Source of the DNA: Marivivens sp.
GTDB lineage: Bacteria; Pseudomonadota; Alphaproteobacteria; Rhodobacterales; Rhodobacteraceae
Length of the DNA: 42,564 nucleotides
Assembly (NCBI GenBank): GCA_024642185.1
Contig: JAHEBR010000002.1
Location: forward strand, 1 to 42,564
Direction of reading: 5' to 3'
The notes under the pieces are model-generated. The model ran no database searches, was not told the origin of the DNA, and was given only the letters and a program-made list of their open reading frames with translations. The position numbers and the translations under genes are program-made. Below are positions 33,469-42,564 of the stretch, piece by piece (the first letter of the stretch is position 1; every line of letters starts with the position of its first letter).

Positions 33469-33914
33469 TTATCCTCGCCGCCGGTGACGAATTTCAGGAG
33501 AAGCTGGACAACGCTGATCGAGCCTTGGGTGTCGAGGATCTGGGCGCCGTCCGCATAATTGTCGAACGAGCCACCGGGGACGATCTCGACGAAATTGCCA
33601 CCCAAAAGGCCTTCTGAAGAAACGATTGCAGTACTGTCGTCGGGAACGGGAATGCCTTCGGCAATAGTCAAAGTGGCCTCTGCGCGGAAGGTCTCGGGGT
33701 TGAGCGAAAGGGCGGTGACGGATCCGACCTTTACGCCGGACATTCGGATATCGGTGCCGACGGTCACGCCTTCGGCGGAGCGGAACTCGGCGGTCAGGTC
33801 ATAGCCGTCGCGCTCGGTGCTGAGGCCACTGACGCCCGCCGCATACCAAAGGAAGCCTGCCGCGACCGCGACGACCACGGCTCCGACAACGGTTTCGGTG
33901 ACATTCTCGCGCAT
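33465..33914 (-). CDS. mlaD: MlaD-type phospholipid-binding MCE protein
   Basis: A 149-residue protein with one N-terminal helix (VVGAVVVAVAAGFLWYAAG) followed by an MCE domain: DYDLTAEF-like opening, EGVTVGTDIRMSGVKVGSV, and SEGLLGGNFVEIVPGG. MlaD is the periplasmic subunit of the MlaFEDB complex that moves phospholipids between inner and outer membranes. mlaE, mlaF and mlaC are not next to it in this window, so the complex is encoded at more than one locus. It is 9 bp downstream of the NDUFA12-like gene. Confidence 0.93.
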   Translation of the reverse strand: MRENVTETVVGAVVVAVAAGFLWYAAGVSGLSTERDGYDLTAEFRSAEGVTVGTDIRMSGVKVGSVTALSLNPETFRAEATLTIAEGIPVPDDSTAIVSSEGLLGGNFVEIVPGGSFDNYADGAQILDTQGSISVVQLLLKFVTGGEDK

Positions 33915-33923
33915 CGGGCGCTC

Positions 33924-34310
33924 CTATTCGGGCTGCCAGGCCTCGTAGTCGCTGCGGGCCGCCGGGTTGGCGGTGCGGCGGATCGAGCCGGTGGGCGCAT
34001 AGGCCATGGCCGTGCCGGTCAGGTTTTCGACATGCGGCTTTTCCCAAGGCTTGTGCGCCATCGGGGTTTCGGTCGGCGGGGTGTCGAAGGTGCGGTGCAG
34101 CCAGCCGTGCCAATCGGCACCGATGCGGCTGCCTTCGATCTCGCCATTATAGATGACCCAGCGGCGCGCGTCGTCGCGGGTTTGGTAATAGACGTTGCCC
34201 TCGGCGTCTTGCCCGACCTTGACGCCCTTGCGCCAGGTGAAAAGCTGGGTGCCCAGTGTCTGCCCGTCCCACCAGGTAAAAAGCCGCTTGATCGTGTTCA
34301 GAAGGCCCAT
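33924..34310 (-). CDS. NDUFA12/B17.2-like subunit of NADH:ubiquinone oxidoreductase
   Basis: A 128-residue protein of the accessory subunit family NDUFA12, characteristic of alphaproteobacterial and mitochondrial complex I. Diagnostic blocks: [39 protein letters not shown] and the [13 protein letters not shown] segment. ATG at 34310 is chosen because GGAGA precedes it and the protein then begins in the family way; the frame extends to 34340. The other complex I genes are outside the window. It is followed by mlaD on the same strand. Confidence 0.94.
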   Translation of the reverse strand: MGLLNTIKRLFTWWDGQTLGTQLFTWRKGVKVGQDAEGNVYYQTRDDARRWVIYNGEIEGSRIGADWHGWLHRTFDTPPTETPMAHKPWEKPHVENLTGTAMAYAPTGSIRRTANPAARSDYEAWQPE

Positions 34311-34380
34311 GGATCGTCTCCGGTAATGCTGTTCTGTCATGCCCCAAAGCGGGGCAAAGGTCCAGAGGGGAGGGAGGCCT

Positions 34381-34443
34381 TCGGCAGGGGGGCGCTGCCC
34401 CCGCGCCTTGCGGCGCTCCCCCGGAGTATTTCAGGCCAAAAGA
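34381..34443 (-). repeat. Dispersed intergenic repeat, copy 2 (AAATACTCCGGGG type)
   Basis: On the minus strand it reads TCTTTTGGCCTGAAATACTC, then CGGGGG, a small GCGCC/GGCGC hairpin, a second hairpin GGGGGC-AGC-GCCCCC and a CTGCCG tail, matching the element order of the copy at 29911. It starts 4 bp after the ridA stop, reading in the same direction, and probably folds as the ridA terminator. Confidence 0.6.
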
Positions 34444-34446
34444 AGA

Positions 34447-34836
34447 TCAGGCGGGGAGGCGGGCGGTGACTTCGATCTCGATCTTCATTTCCGGCTCTTG
34501 CAGGCCGGCGACGATCATCGTGGCCGCCGGGCGGGCGGTGGCGAAGGCCTCTGAGGTGAGGGGCCAGCAGGCGGGCCAATCGGCCTTGTCGGGCAGAATG
34601 TAGCGGACGCGGAGGACGTGATCGAGGCTGCTTCCGGCGTTGTGCAAGGCGCGGCCGATGGTGCCGAGCGCGTTGCGGCACTGGTCGGTGACATCCTCGG
34701 GCATGGTCATGGTGGCGTAGTCGTAGCCGGTGGTCCCGGCCACATAGACGAGACCATCGGCAACAACGGCGCGGGAATAGCCGATCCGGGCTTCGAAGGG
34801 GGATCCGGTCGAGATATGGCGGACCGGATCCTTCAT
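34447..34836 (-). CDS. RidA family enamine/imine deaminase
   Basis: A 129-residue protein of the YjgF/YER057c/UK114 family. The active-site arginine in ATARPAATMI and the glutamate in MKIEIEVTARLP are kept, so hydrolysis of reactive enamines or imines (as 2-aminoacrylate from pyridoxal enzymes) is plausible. The N-terminus (TGSPFEARIGYSRAVV) is of a subgroup different from E. coli RidA, and a related role is possible. It starts 1 bp after the clpX stop. Confidence 0.9.
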   Translation of the reverse strand: MKDPVRHISTGSPFEARIGYSRAVVADGLVYVAGTTGYDYATMTMPEDVTDQCRNALGTIGRALHNAGSSLDHVLRVRYILPDKADWPACWPLTSEAFATARPAATMIVAGLQEPEMKIEIEVTARLPA

Positions 34837-34837
34837 T

Positions 34838-36109
34838 CTAGCTGGCGCTGGCGGTCGCGGGTTTTTTCGCGCCGTCGGCGTGGATCATCAAGGGCGTCGC
34901 GCCGGGGCCGACCGCCTCTTCGTTGACGACGACCTCGGTGACGGACTCCATCCCCGGAAGTTCGAACATGGTTTCAAGAAGGATGTCTTCCATGATCGAG
35001 CGCAGGCCGCGCGCGCCGGTTTTGCGCTCGATGGCGCGTTTGGCGATGGCTTTGAGTGCGTCGTCGGTGAAGGTCAGCTTGGTGTCTTCGATCTCGAAGA
35101 GGCGCTGGTATTGCTTGACCAGCGCGTTTTTCGGCTCGGTCAGGATCGTTACCAGCGCGGCTTCGTCAAGGTCGGTCAGGGTGGCGAGGACCGGCAGGCG
35201 GCCGACGAATTCAGGGATCAGGCCGAATTTCAGCAGATCTTCGGGCTCGAGCTCTTTGAAAATCTCGCCCACGCCGCGGTCTTCGGGATCGCGCACATCG
35301 GCACCGAAGCCCATGCCTGAGCCTTTGCCGCGCTGCGAGATGATCTTCTCGAGGCCCGAGAAGGCGCCGCCACAGATGAAGAGGATGTTGGTGGTATCGA
35401 CCTGCAGGAATTCCTGCTGGGGATGTTTGCGCCCGCCCTGCGGCGGCACGGAGGCCACGGTGCCTTCCATGATCTTCAAAAGCGCCTGTTGGACGCCCTC
35501 GCCCGAAACATCGCGGGTGATCGAGGGGTTGTCGGACTTGCGGGTGATCTTGTCGACCTCGTCGATATAGACGATGCCGCGCTGGGCGCGCTCGACGTTA
35601 TATTCGCTGGCCTGAAGGAGCTTGAGAATGATGTTCTCGACATCCTCGCCGACATAGCCCGCCTCGGTGAGGGTGGTCGCATCGGCCATAGTGAAGGGCA
35701 CATCGAGGATGCGGGCCAGCGTCTGTGCCAGCAGGGTCTTGCCGCAGCCCGTGGGGCCGATCAGCAGGATGTTGGATTTGGCGAGCTCGATATCGGCCGC
35801 TTTGGCCGAATGGTTAAGGCGCTTGTAATGGTTGTGGACCGCCACCGACAGGACGCGCTTGGCGTGCTGCTGGCCTATCACATAATCATCGAGGACGGCG
35901 CAGATTTCGCGCGGGGTCGGAACACCTTCGCCGGCTTTGAGGCCGGTCGATTTGGTTTCCTCGCGGATGATGTCCATGCACAATTCGACGCATTCGTCGC
36001 AGATAAACACGGTCGGGCCCGCGATCAGTTTGCGCACCTCGTGCTGGCTCTTGCCGCAAAAGCTGCAGTAGAGCGTGTTCTTGCTGTCGCCGCTTGTCGA
36101 ATTCGCCAT
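34838..36109 (-). CDS. clpX: ATP-dependent Clp protease ATP-binding subunit ClpX
   Basis: A 423-residue AAA+ unfoldase. The N-terminal zinc-binding domain has four cysteines (Cys15, Cys18, Cys37, Cys40). Walker A is GPTGCGKT, Walker B ends in VYIDEVDK, and the pore loop and IGF-type loop that docks ClpP are in the expected regions ([25 protein letters not shown] sensor block). AGAGGAAT precedes the ATG. It is 116 bp downstream of clpP, the normal order. Confidence 0.98.
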   Translation of the reverse strand: MANSTSGDSKNTLYCSFCGKSQHEVRKLIAGPTVFICDECVELCMDIIREETKSTGLKAGEGVPTPREICAVLDDYVIGQQHAKRVLSVAVHNHYKRLNHSAKAADIELAKSNILLIGPTGCGKTLLAQTLARILDVPFTMADATTLTEAGYVGEDVENIILKLLQASEYNVERAQRGIVYIDEVDKITRKSDNPSITRDVSGEGVQQALLKIMEGTVASVPPQGGRKHPQQEFLQVDTTNILFICGGAFSGLEKIISQRGKGSGMGFGADVRDPEDRGVGEIFKELEPEDLLKFGLIPEFVGRLPVLATLTDLDEAALVTILTEPKNALVKQYQRLFEIEDTKLTFTDDALKAIAKRAIERKTGARGLRSIMEDILLETMFELPGMESVTEVVVNEEAVGPGATPLMIHADGAKKPATASAS

Positions 36110-36225
36110 GCTATTCCTCTCGGCGTTATGCCGCTTGCTGGTCGCTCACCCTACCCTTGGTCATAAAGACTAGGACAGGGTGAAAAGGTCTACAACGGCA
36201 AAAACGCCGCGCCGAAGTAGTCCGG

Positions 36226-36846
36226 CTATTCCGTGGCGGCAGGGCGACGGGTCAGAATCTCGTCGATCAGGCCCCACTCTTTCGCCTCTTCGGGCGACAT
36301 GAAGTTGTCGCGCTCGAGCGCGGCTTCGACCGCCTTAAGCTTCTGGCCGGTGTGTGTGACGTAGATCTCGTTCAGGCGCGTCTTGAGCTTTTGGGTTTCC
36401 TGCGCGTGGATCATGATGTCGGTCGCCTGGCCCTGATAGCCGCCCGAGGGCTGGTGCACCATGATCCGGCTGTTGGGCAGCGAAAAGCGCATGCCCGGCT
36501 CGCCTGCGGTCAGGAGAAGCGAGCCCATCGACGCGGCCTGGCCCACGCAGAGGGTCGAGACCTTGGGGCGGATGTATTGCATCGTGTCATAGATCGACAG
36601 GCCGGAGGTGACGACACCGCCGGGGCTGTTGATATACATCGAGATTTCCTTCTTCGGGTTCTCGGCCTCGAGGTGCAGAAGCTGCGCCACGACGAGCTGG
36701 CTCATGCCGTCGTGGACGGGGCCCGACACGAAGATGATGCGCTCTTTGAGAAGGCGCGAGAAGATGTCGTAGGCGCGCTCGCCGCGGGCTGTCTGTTCGA
36801 CAACCATGGGGACGAGGTTCATGTAGGTCTCGATCGGATCTTTCAT
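36226..36846 (-). CDS. clpP: ATP-dependent Clp protease proteolytic subunit ClpP
   Basis: A 206-residue serine protease forming the tetradecameric chamber used by ClpX and ClpA. The triad is Ser106 (GQAASMGS), His131 (IMVHQPSGG) and Asp180 ([11 protein letters not shown]). The ATG at 36846 ([19 protein letters not shown]) matches the family; an in-frame start at 36888 would add 14 residues. Upstream AGAAGG is a fair ribosome site. The short propeptide expected in many ClpP proteins would be the first about 15 residues. Confidence 0.97.
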   Translation of the reverse strand: MKDPIETYMNLVPMVVEQTARGERAYDIFSRLLKERIIFVSGPVHDGMSQLVVAQLLHLEAENPKKEISMYINSPGGVVTSGLSIYDTMQYIRPKVSTLCVGQAASMGSLLLTAGEPGMRFSLPNSRIMVHQPSGGYQGQATDIMIHAQETQKLKTRLNEIYVTHTGQKLKAVEAALERDNFMSPEEAKEWGLIDEILTRRPAATE

Positions 36847-36941
36847 CGGGTCAGCCTTCTGGAGCGGGACGCGTACGTCGATAAACACAATGTCTTGCTC
36901 GAGTCTTAGTGGTCCGCGGCGGGGGCTTCAAGGGCACCCGG

Positions 36942-39557
<2,616 letters not shown>

Positions 39558-39563
39558 TCCGTC

Positions 39564-39638
39564 ATTCAATTTTTCTCTTGAATAAGGATTGACAAGTCCC
39601 GCTTCGACTCTCATATACATTCCAAATTCAAAATGTGT
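39564..39638 (+). promoter_or_regulatory. blh promoter with operator-like inverted repeats
   Basis: TTGACA (39589-39594) is followed at 17 bp by CATATA, overlapping TATACA. Overlying the -10 is ATACATT-N10-AATGTGT (39615-39638), which matches the arsR-pmpA operator at 16 of 22 positions. A second perfect dyad, ATTCAA-N8-TTGAAT (39564-39583), lies just upstream of the -35 box. The region is markedly AT-rich. Repression by the SqrR/BigR-type protein encoded at 14811 is the likely control. Confidence 0.6.
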
Positions 39639-39716
39639 TAGTAAAGAGTCGCCAAAACCTTCCCCGTACACCGGAACAGGCCCCGCCGCTCGACCCACAA
39701 AGGACTGGAGAGAACC

Positions 39717-40601
39717 ATGACCACCGATACCGCAAATTTCAGCGTCAAGCCGGACGTCACCGCCTTCTTTGACCCGGCGACCAACACCATCAGCTATGTC
39801 GTCAAGGATCCGAACTCGACCTCCTGCGCCGTGGTCGATTCGGTCATGGACATCGACTATTTCGCCGGCCGCATCACCTATGAGCACGCCGACGAGATCA
39901 TCGCCTTCATCCAGGAGCGCGGCCTCAAGCTCGAGTGGCTGATCGAGACCCACGTCCACGCCGACCACCTCTCGGCTGCGCCCTACATTCAGGAAAAGCT
40001 CGGCGGCAAGATCGGCGTTGGCGAGAACATCAAGGTTGTTCAGGATGTCTTCGGCAAGATCTTCAACGAAGGCACCGAGTTTCAGCGTGATGGCAGCCAG
40101 TTTGACCGCCTGTTCCAGGATGGCGACGAATACGAGATCGGCACCATGAAGGTCCGCGCGATCCACACCCCCGGCCACACCCCGGCCTGTATGACCCACG
40201 TTGTCGGCGACGCGGCCTTCGTTGGCGACACCCTCTTCATGCCCGATGGTGGCTCGGCCCGTGCCGACTTCCCCGGTGGCGATGCCGGTGTCCTTTACGA
40301 CTCGATCCAGACTGTTCTGGCCCTGCCCGACGAAACCCGCCTCTTCATGTGCCACGACTACGGCCCCAATGGCCGCGACATCGAATGGGAAACCTCGGTT
40401 GCCGCTGAGAAAGAGCACAACATTCACGTTGGCGCCGGCAAGTCCCGCGAAGAGTTCATCAAGTTCCGCACCGAACGCGACGCCCAGCTTGCCGTGCCGA
40501 AGCTGATCATCCCCTCGCTGCAGGTCAATATGCGCGCCGGTGAGATCCCGACCGATGCGAGCGGTCGTCCGATGCTCAAGGTTCCGGTCAACGGTCTCTG
40601 A
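39717..40601 (+). CDS. blh: MBL-fold persulfide dioxygenase-like protein (Blh/ETHE1 type)
   Basis: A 294-residue metallo-beta-lactamase-fold protein. The metal-site motif THVHADHL (His79, His81, Asp83, His84), His154 in GHTP and Asp171 in VGDTLF are present; in ETHE1-type persulfide dioxygenases the iron is held by the first His, the GHTP His and this Asp. A later MCHDYGPNGRDIEWET block is typical of the bacterial Blh subgroup. Blh oxidises glutathione persulfide to sulfite and is repressed by BigR in Xylella and Agrobacterium. ATG follows CTGGAGAGA. First gene of blh-TIGR01244-sulP. Confidence 0.92.
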   Translation: MTTDTANFSVKPDVTAFFDPATNTISYVVKDPNSTSCAVVDSVMDIDYFAGRITYEHADEIIAFIQERGLKLEWLIETHVHADHLSAAPYIQEKLGGKIGVGENIKVVQDVFGKIFNEGTEFQRDGSQFDRLFQDGDEYEIGTMKVRAIHTPGHTPACMTHVVGDAAFVGDTLFMPDGGSARADFPGGDAGVLYDSIQTVLALPDETRLFMCHDYGPNGRDIEWETSVAAEKEHNIHVGAGKSREEFIKFRTERDAQLAVPKLIIPSLQVNMRAGEIPTDASGRPMLKVPVNGL

Positions 40602-40613
40602 GGAGAAGTCAGA

Positions 40614-41036
40614 ATGAAGACCCTGACTGAAAGCCTCACCGTCGCCCCGCAGATCAGCCCCGCCGATGTGGCGGGGATTGCGGAAGCGGGATACCGCGCG
40701 ATCATCTGCAACCGCCCTGACGGAGAGGCCGCCGACCAGCCTACCTTCGCCGAGATCGCCGCGGCAGCCCTGTCGGCCGGCATCGCCTGCCACAACCTGC
40801 CGATCGTTCCGGGTCAGCTGAGCGATGCCGATGCCGAAAGCTTCGGCAAGCTCCTCGAAGAGCTGCCCGGACCGGTTCTGGCGTTCTGCCGCACCGGCAC
40901 GCGCTCGACGACGCTCTGGTGCCTCGGCAAGGCCGGAACCGAGGAAACGGTGACAATCCTCGGCAAGGCCGCGAACGCGGGCTACGATCTGTCGGCCCTA
41001 ACCTCGCGGATCGAGGCCCTTGCCGCACAGCGCTAA
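40614..41036 (+). CDS. TIGR01244 family sulfur transferase / phosphatase-like protein (copy 2)
   Basis: A 140-residue paralogue of the protein at 16283, with the same ICNRPDGE marker and P-loop CRTGTRS (Cys92, Arg97, Ser98), the conventional form. In many bacteria this domain is fused to the Blh dioxygenase; here it is the next gene, 12 bp downstream with GAGGAGAAG before the start, so they probably work as partners in persulfide oxidation. The reaction is not proven; rhodanese-like sulfur transfer is favoured by context. Confidence 0.9.
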   Translation: MKTLTESLTVAPQISPADVAGIAEAGYRAIICNRPDGEAADQPTFAEIAAAALSAGIACHNLPIVPGQLSDADAESFGKLLEELPGPVLAFCRTGTRSTTLWCLGKAGTEETVTILGKAANAGYDLSALTSRIEALAAQR

Positions 41037-41056
41037 AACACGCCAAACTCCCTCAA

Positions 41057-41080
41057 CTGCGGCCCCTTTCGGGGCCGCAG
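41057..41080 (+). other. Perfect hairpin between copy-2 TIGR01244 gene and sulP
   Basis: CTGCGGCCCC pairs with GGGGCCGCAG (10 bp) around TTTC, 20 bp after the TIGR01244 stop. No T-run follows. A 10-bp direct repeat AACACGCCAA flanks it (41037-41046 and 41091-41100). It may be a partial terminator or mRNA-stability element separating sulP expression from blh. Confidence 0.55.
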
Positions 41081-41116
41081 ACGCCATAACAACACGCCAA
41101 TAGATAAGGCTTCCGA

Positions 41117-42564
41117 ATGAAGTTGCGCTCTCTCGCCCGCTACATCCCCGTTCTCGATTGGGGGCGCAGCTATAACGCCAATGCCCTGTCCAACGACCTG
41201 ATCGCCGCGGTGATCGTGACGATCATGCTGGTGCCCCAGTCGCTGGCCTATGCCCTTCTTGCAGGCCTGCCGCCCGAGGCGGGCATCTATGCCTCGATCG
41301 TCCCGATCGTCCTTTATGCGATCTTCGGCACAAGCCGCGCCCTTGCCGTGGGCCCCGTCGCCGTTGTCTCGCTGATGACCGCGGCCGCCATCGGCAATGT
41401 GGCCGAAGCGGGAACGATGGGCTATGCCACGGCGGCCCTGACGCTTGCCTTCCTGTCGGGCGCGATGCTGTTGACTATGGGCGTTTTGCGTCTTGGCTTC
41501 ATCGCCAATTTCCTCTCGCACCCTGTCATCGCAGGCTTCATCACCGCTTCGGGCATCCTGATCGCCTCGAGCCAGATCGGCCATATCCTTGGCGTCAAGA
41601 CCGAGGGGCATACCCTGCCGGAAATCCTCGGCTCCTTGGTGCACGGCCTCGGTTCGACCAACTGGATCACCGTCGCGATCGGCGTTCCGGCCACCGCTTT
41701 CCTCTTCTGGGTTCGCAAGGGCCTCAAGCCGCTCCTGCGTTCGAAAGGCGTCGGCCCCCGCCTTGCGGATGTGCTGACCAAGGCCGGCCCCGTTGCCGCT
41801 GTTGTTGCAACGACGCTGGCGGTCTGGGCCTTCGGCCTTGCCGACAAGGGCGTGAAGATTGTGGGCGATGTGCCGCAGAGCCTGCCGCCCTTCACCATCC
41901 CCGATTTCTCGCCCTCGCTGGTGATGGATCTTCTGGTCCCGGCCCTTCTCATCTCGGTCATCGGCTTTGTGGAATCAATCTCGGTCGCCCAGACACTTGC
42001 CGCCAAGAAGCGCCAGCGCATCGACCCCGACCAGGAACTGATCGGCCTTGGCGCGGCCAATCTCGGCGCTGCCTTCACCGGCGGCTATCCGGTCACCGGC
42101 GGCTTTGCCCGCTCGGTCGTCAACTTCGACGCTGGCGCCGAAACCCCTGCCGCCGGCGCCTTCACCGCCATCGGCCTTGCCATTGCGGCTGTCGCGCTGA
42201 CCCCGCTCGTCTTCTTCCTGCCCAAGGCGACCCTCGCCGCGACCATCGTCGTCGCCGTCCTCAGCCTTGTCGATTTCTCGATCCTCAAGCGCAGCTGGAC
42301 CTACTCGAAGGACGATTTCATCGCCGTCGCCGCGACGATCCTTCTGACCCTGACCCTCGGCGTCGAAACCGGCGTCTCGGCGGGCGTTCTCCTGTCGCTC
42401 GTCCTTCACATCTACAAGACCACCCGCCCGCATATCGCCGAGGTGGGCCTTGTCGAAGGCTCAGAGCATTTCCGCAACATCCTGCGCCACCCGGTCAAGA
42501 CCGACCCCGCCCTTCTCTCGGTCCGGATCGACCAGAGCCTCTATTTCGCCAATGCACGGTTCCT
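41117..42564 (+). CDS. SulP family anion transporter, 5' part only
   Basis: The frame is open to the end of the window; 482 residues are visible. The SulP signature region reads DLIAAVIVTIMLVPQSLAYA then LLAGLPPEAGIYASIVP, followed by GTSRALAVGPVAVVSLM, the conserved core of SLC26/SulP transporters. About 12 helices precede a C-terminal STAS domain that begins just before the window edge (LLSVRIDQSLYFANA). Family members carry sulfate, bicarbonate or other anions; next to a persulfide dioxygenase, whose product is sulfite (later sulfate), a sulfur oxyanion substrate is likely. ATG at 41117 follows AAGGC; it is 80 bp after the TIGR01244 gene with a hairpin between. Confidence 0.93.
   Translation, partial: MKLRSLARYIPVLDWGRSYNANALSNDLIAAVIVTIMLVPQSLAYALLAGLPPEAGIYASIVPIVLYAIFGTSRALAVGPVAVVSLMTAAAIGNVAEAGTMGYATAALTLAFLSGAMLLTMGVLRLGFIANFLSHPVIAGFITASGILIASSQIGHILGVKTEGHTLPEILGSLVHGLGSTNWITVAIGVPATAFLFWVRKGLKPLLRSKGVGPRLADVLTKAGPVAAVVATTLAVWAFGLADKGVKIVGDVPQSLPPFTIPDFSPSLVMDLLVPALLISVIGFVESISVAQTLAAKKRQRIDPDQELIGLGAANLGAAFTGGYPVTGGFARSVVNFDAGAETPAAGAFTAIGLAIAAVALTPLVFFLPKATLAATIVVAVLSLVDFSILKRSWTYSKDDFIAVAATILLTLTLGVETGVSAGVLLSLVLHIYKTTRPHIAEVGLVEGSEHFRNILRHPVKTDPALLSVRIDQSLYFANARF

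Noticed and set aside
41057-41080. Rho-independent terminator between the TIGR01244 gene and sulP
   Set aside because: The stem is strong but is followed by ACGCCATAAC with no T-run; listed only as a hairpin.

Overview
The window is a chromosomal segment of a high-GC alphaproteobacterium, most likely of the order Rhodobacterales (Rhodobacter/Paracoccus-like). The evidence is gene content and order: accB-accC-aat followed by a convergent NDUFA12-like/mlaD/DUF2155 cluster, clpX-clpP, a GapR (DUF2312) gene, a SqrR/BigR-type ArsR regulator, an ScfR-type XRE regulator and an alpha-type pgm. I see no rRNA, CRISPR array, insertion sequence, phage gene or plasmid function, so this looks like core chromosome with a few accessory modules. 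Both edges cut genes: dnaE2 at the left and a sulP transporter at the right. LAYOUT. 1-2.0 kb: the 3' end of error-prone polymerase dnaE2 and a secreted protein of unknown function. 1.9-8.0 kb (minus strand): a compact exopolysaccharide operon running from a TTG-started membrane-anchored protein through a Wzy-like polymerase/ligase, a Wzc-like tyrosine autokinase and manC to gluconokinase. 8.1-13.4 kb: a small secreted protein, an Old Yellow Enzyme, tRNA-Thr(TGT), an orphan iron-type ABC permease, a sulfotransferase-like orphan, gapR-sugE and a 71-residue membrane protein. 13.4-16.7 kb: a FadJ-like protein that lacks its NAD-binding domain, then a divergent SqrR/BigR-type repressor facing pmpA-pmpB (YeeE/YedE halves) and a TIGR01244 protein. 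16.7-17.7 kb: an orphan FliM/FliN-like protein. 17.7-29.9 kb: a coherent acetate/short-chain-acyl locus. One minus-strand operon encodes an ScfR-type regulator, a receiver-only response regulator, a two-helix membrane protein and an SLC5-STAC-histidine kinase. It diverges from a plus-strand operon encoding a complete five-gene Liv-type ABC importer and acetyl-CoA synthetase. 30-33 kb: accB, accC, aat. 33-37.8 kb (minus strand): DUF2155, mlaD, NDUFA12-like, ridA, clpX, clpP, yihY. 37.9-42.6 kb (plus strand): pgm, then a persulfide dioxygenase-like blh gene, a second TIGR01244 protein and sulP. HOW IT FITS TOGETHER. Two sulfur modules about 24 kb apart (arsR/pmpAB/TIGR01244 and blh/TIGR01244/sulP) together make up the set of functions known from bigR/blh operons. 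Their promoters share an imperfect dyad (ATACATT-N10-AATRTRW), so one persulfide-sensing repressor probably controls both. In the acetate locus two 20-bp operator-like sites, each a pair of TTTGCAAA-like 8-mers 4 bp apart, lie between the regulator and the ABC-acs operon. The regulator also carries a segment strikingly like the phosphoacceptor helix of the kinase in its own operon. These two regulatory systems, and the FadJ-like protein without a Rossmann domain, are the parts most worth pursuing.
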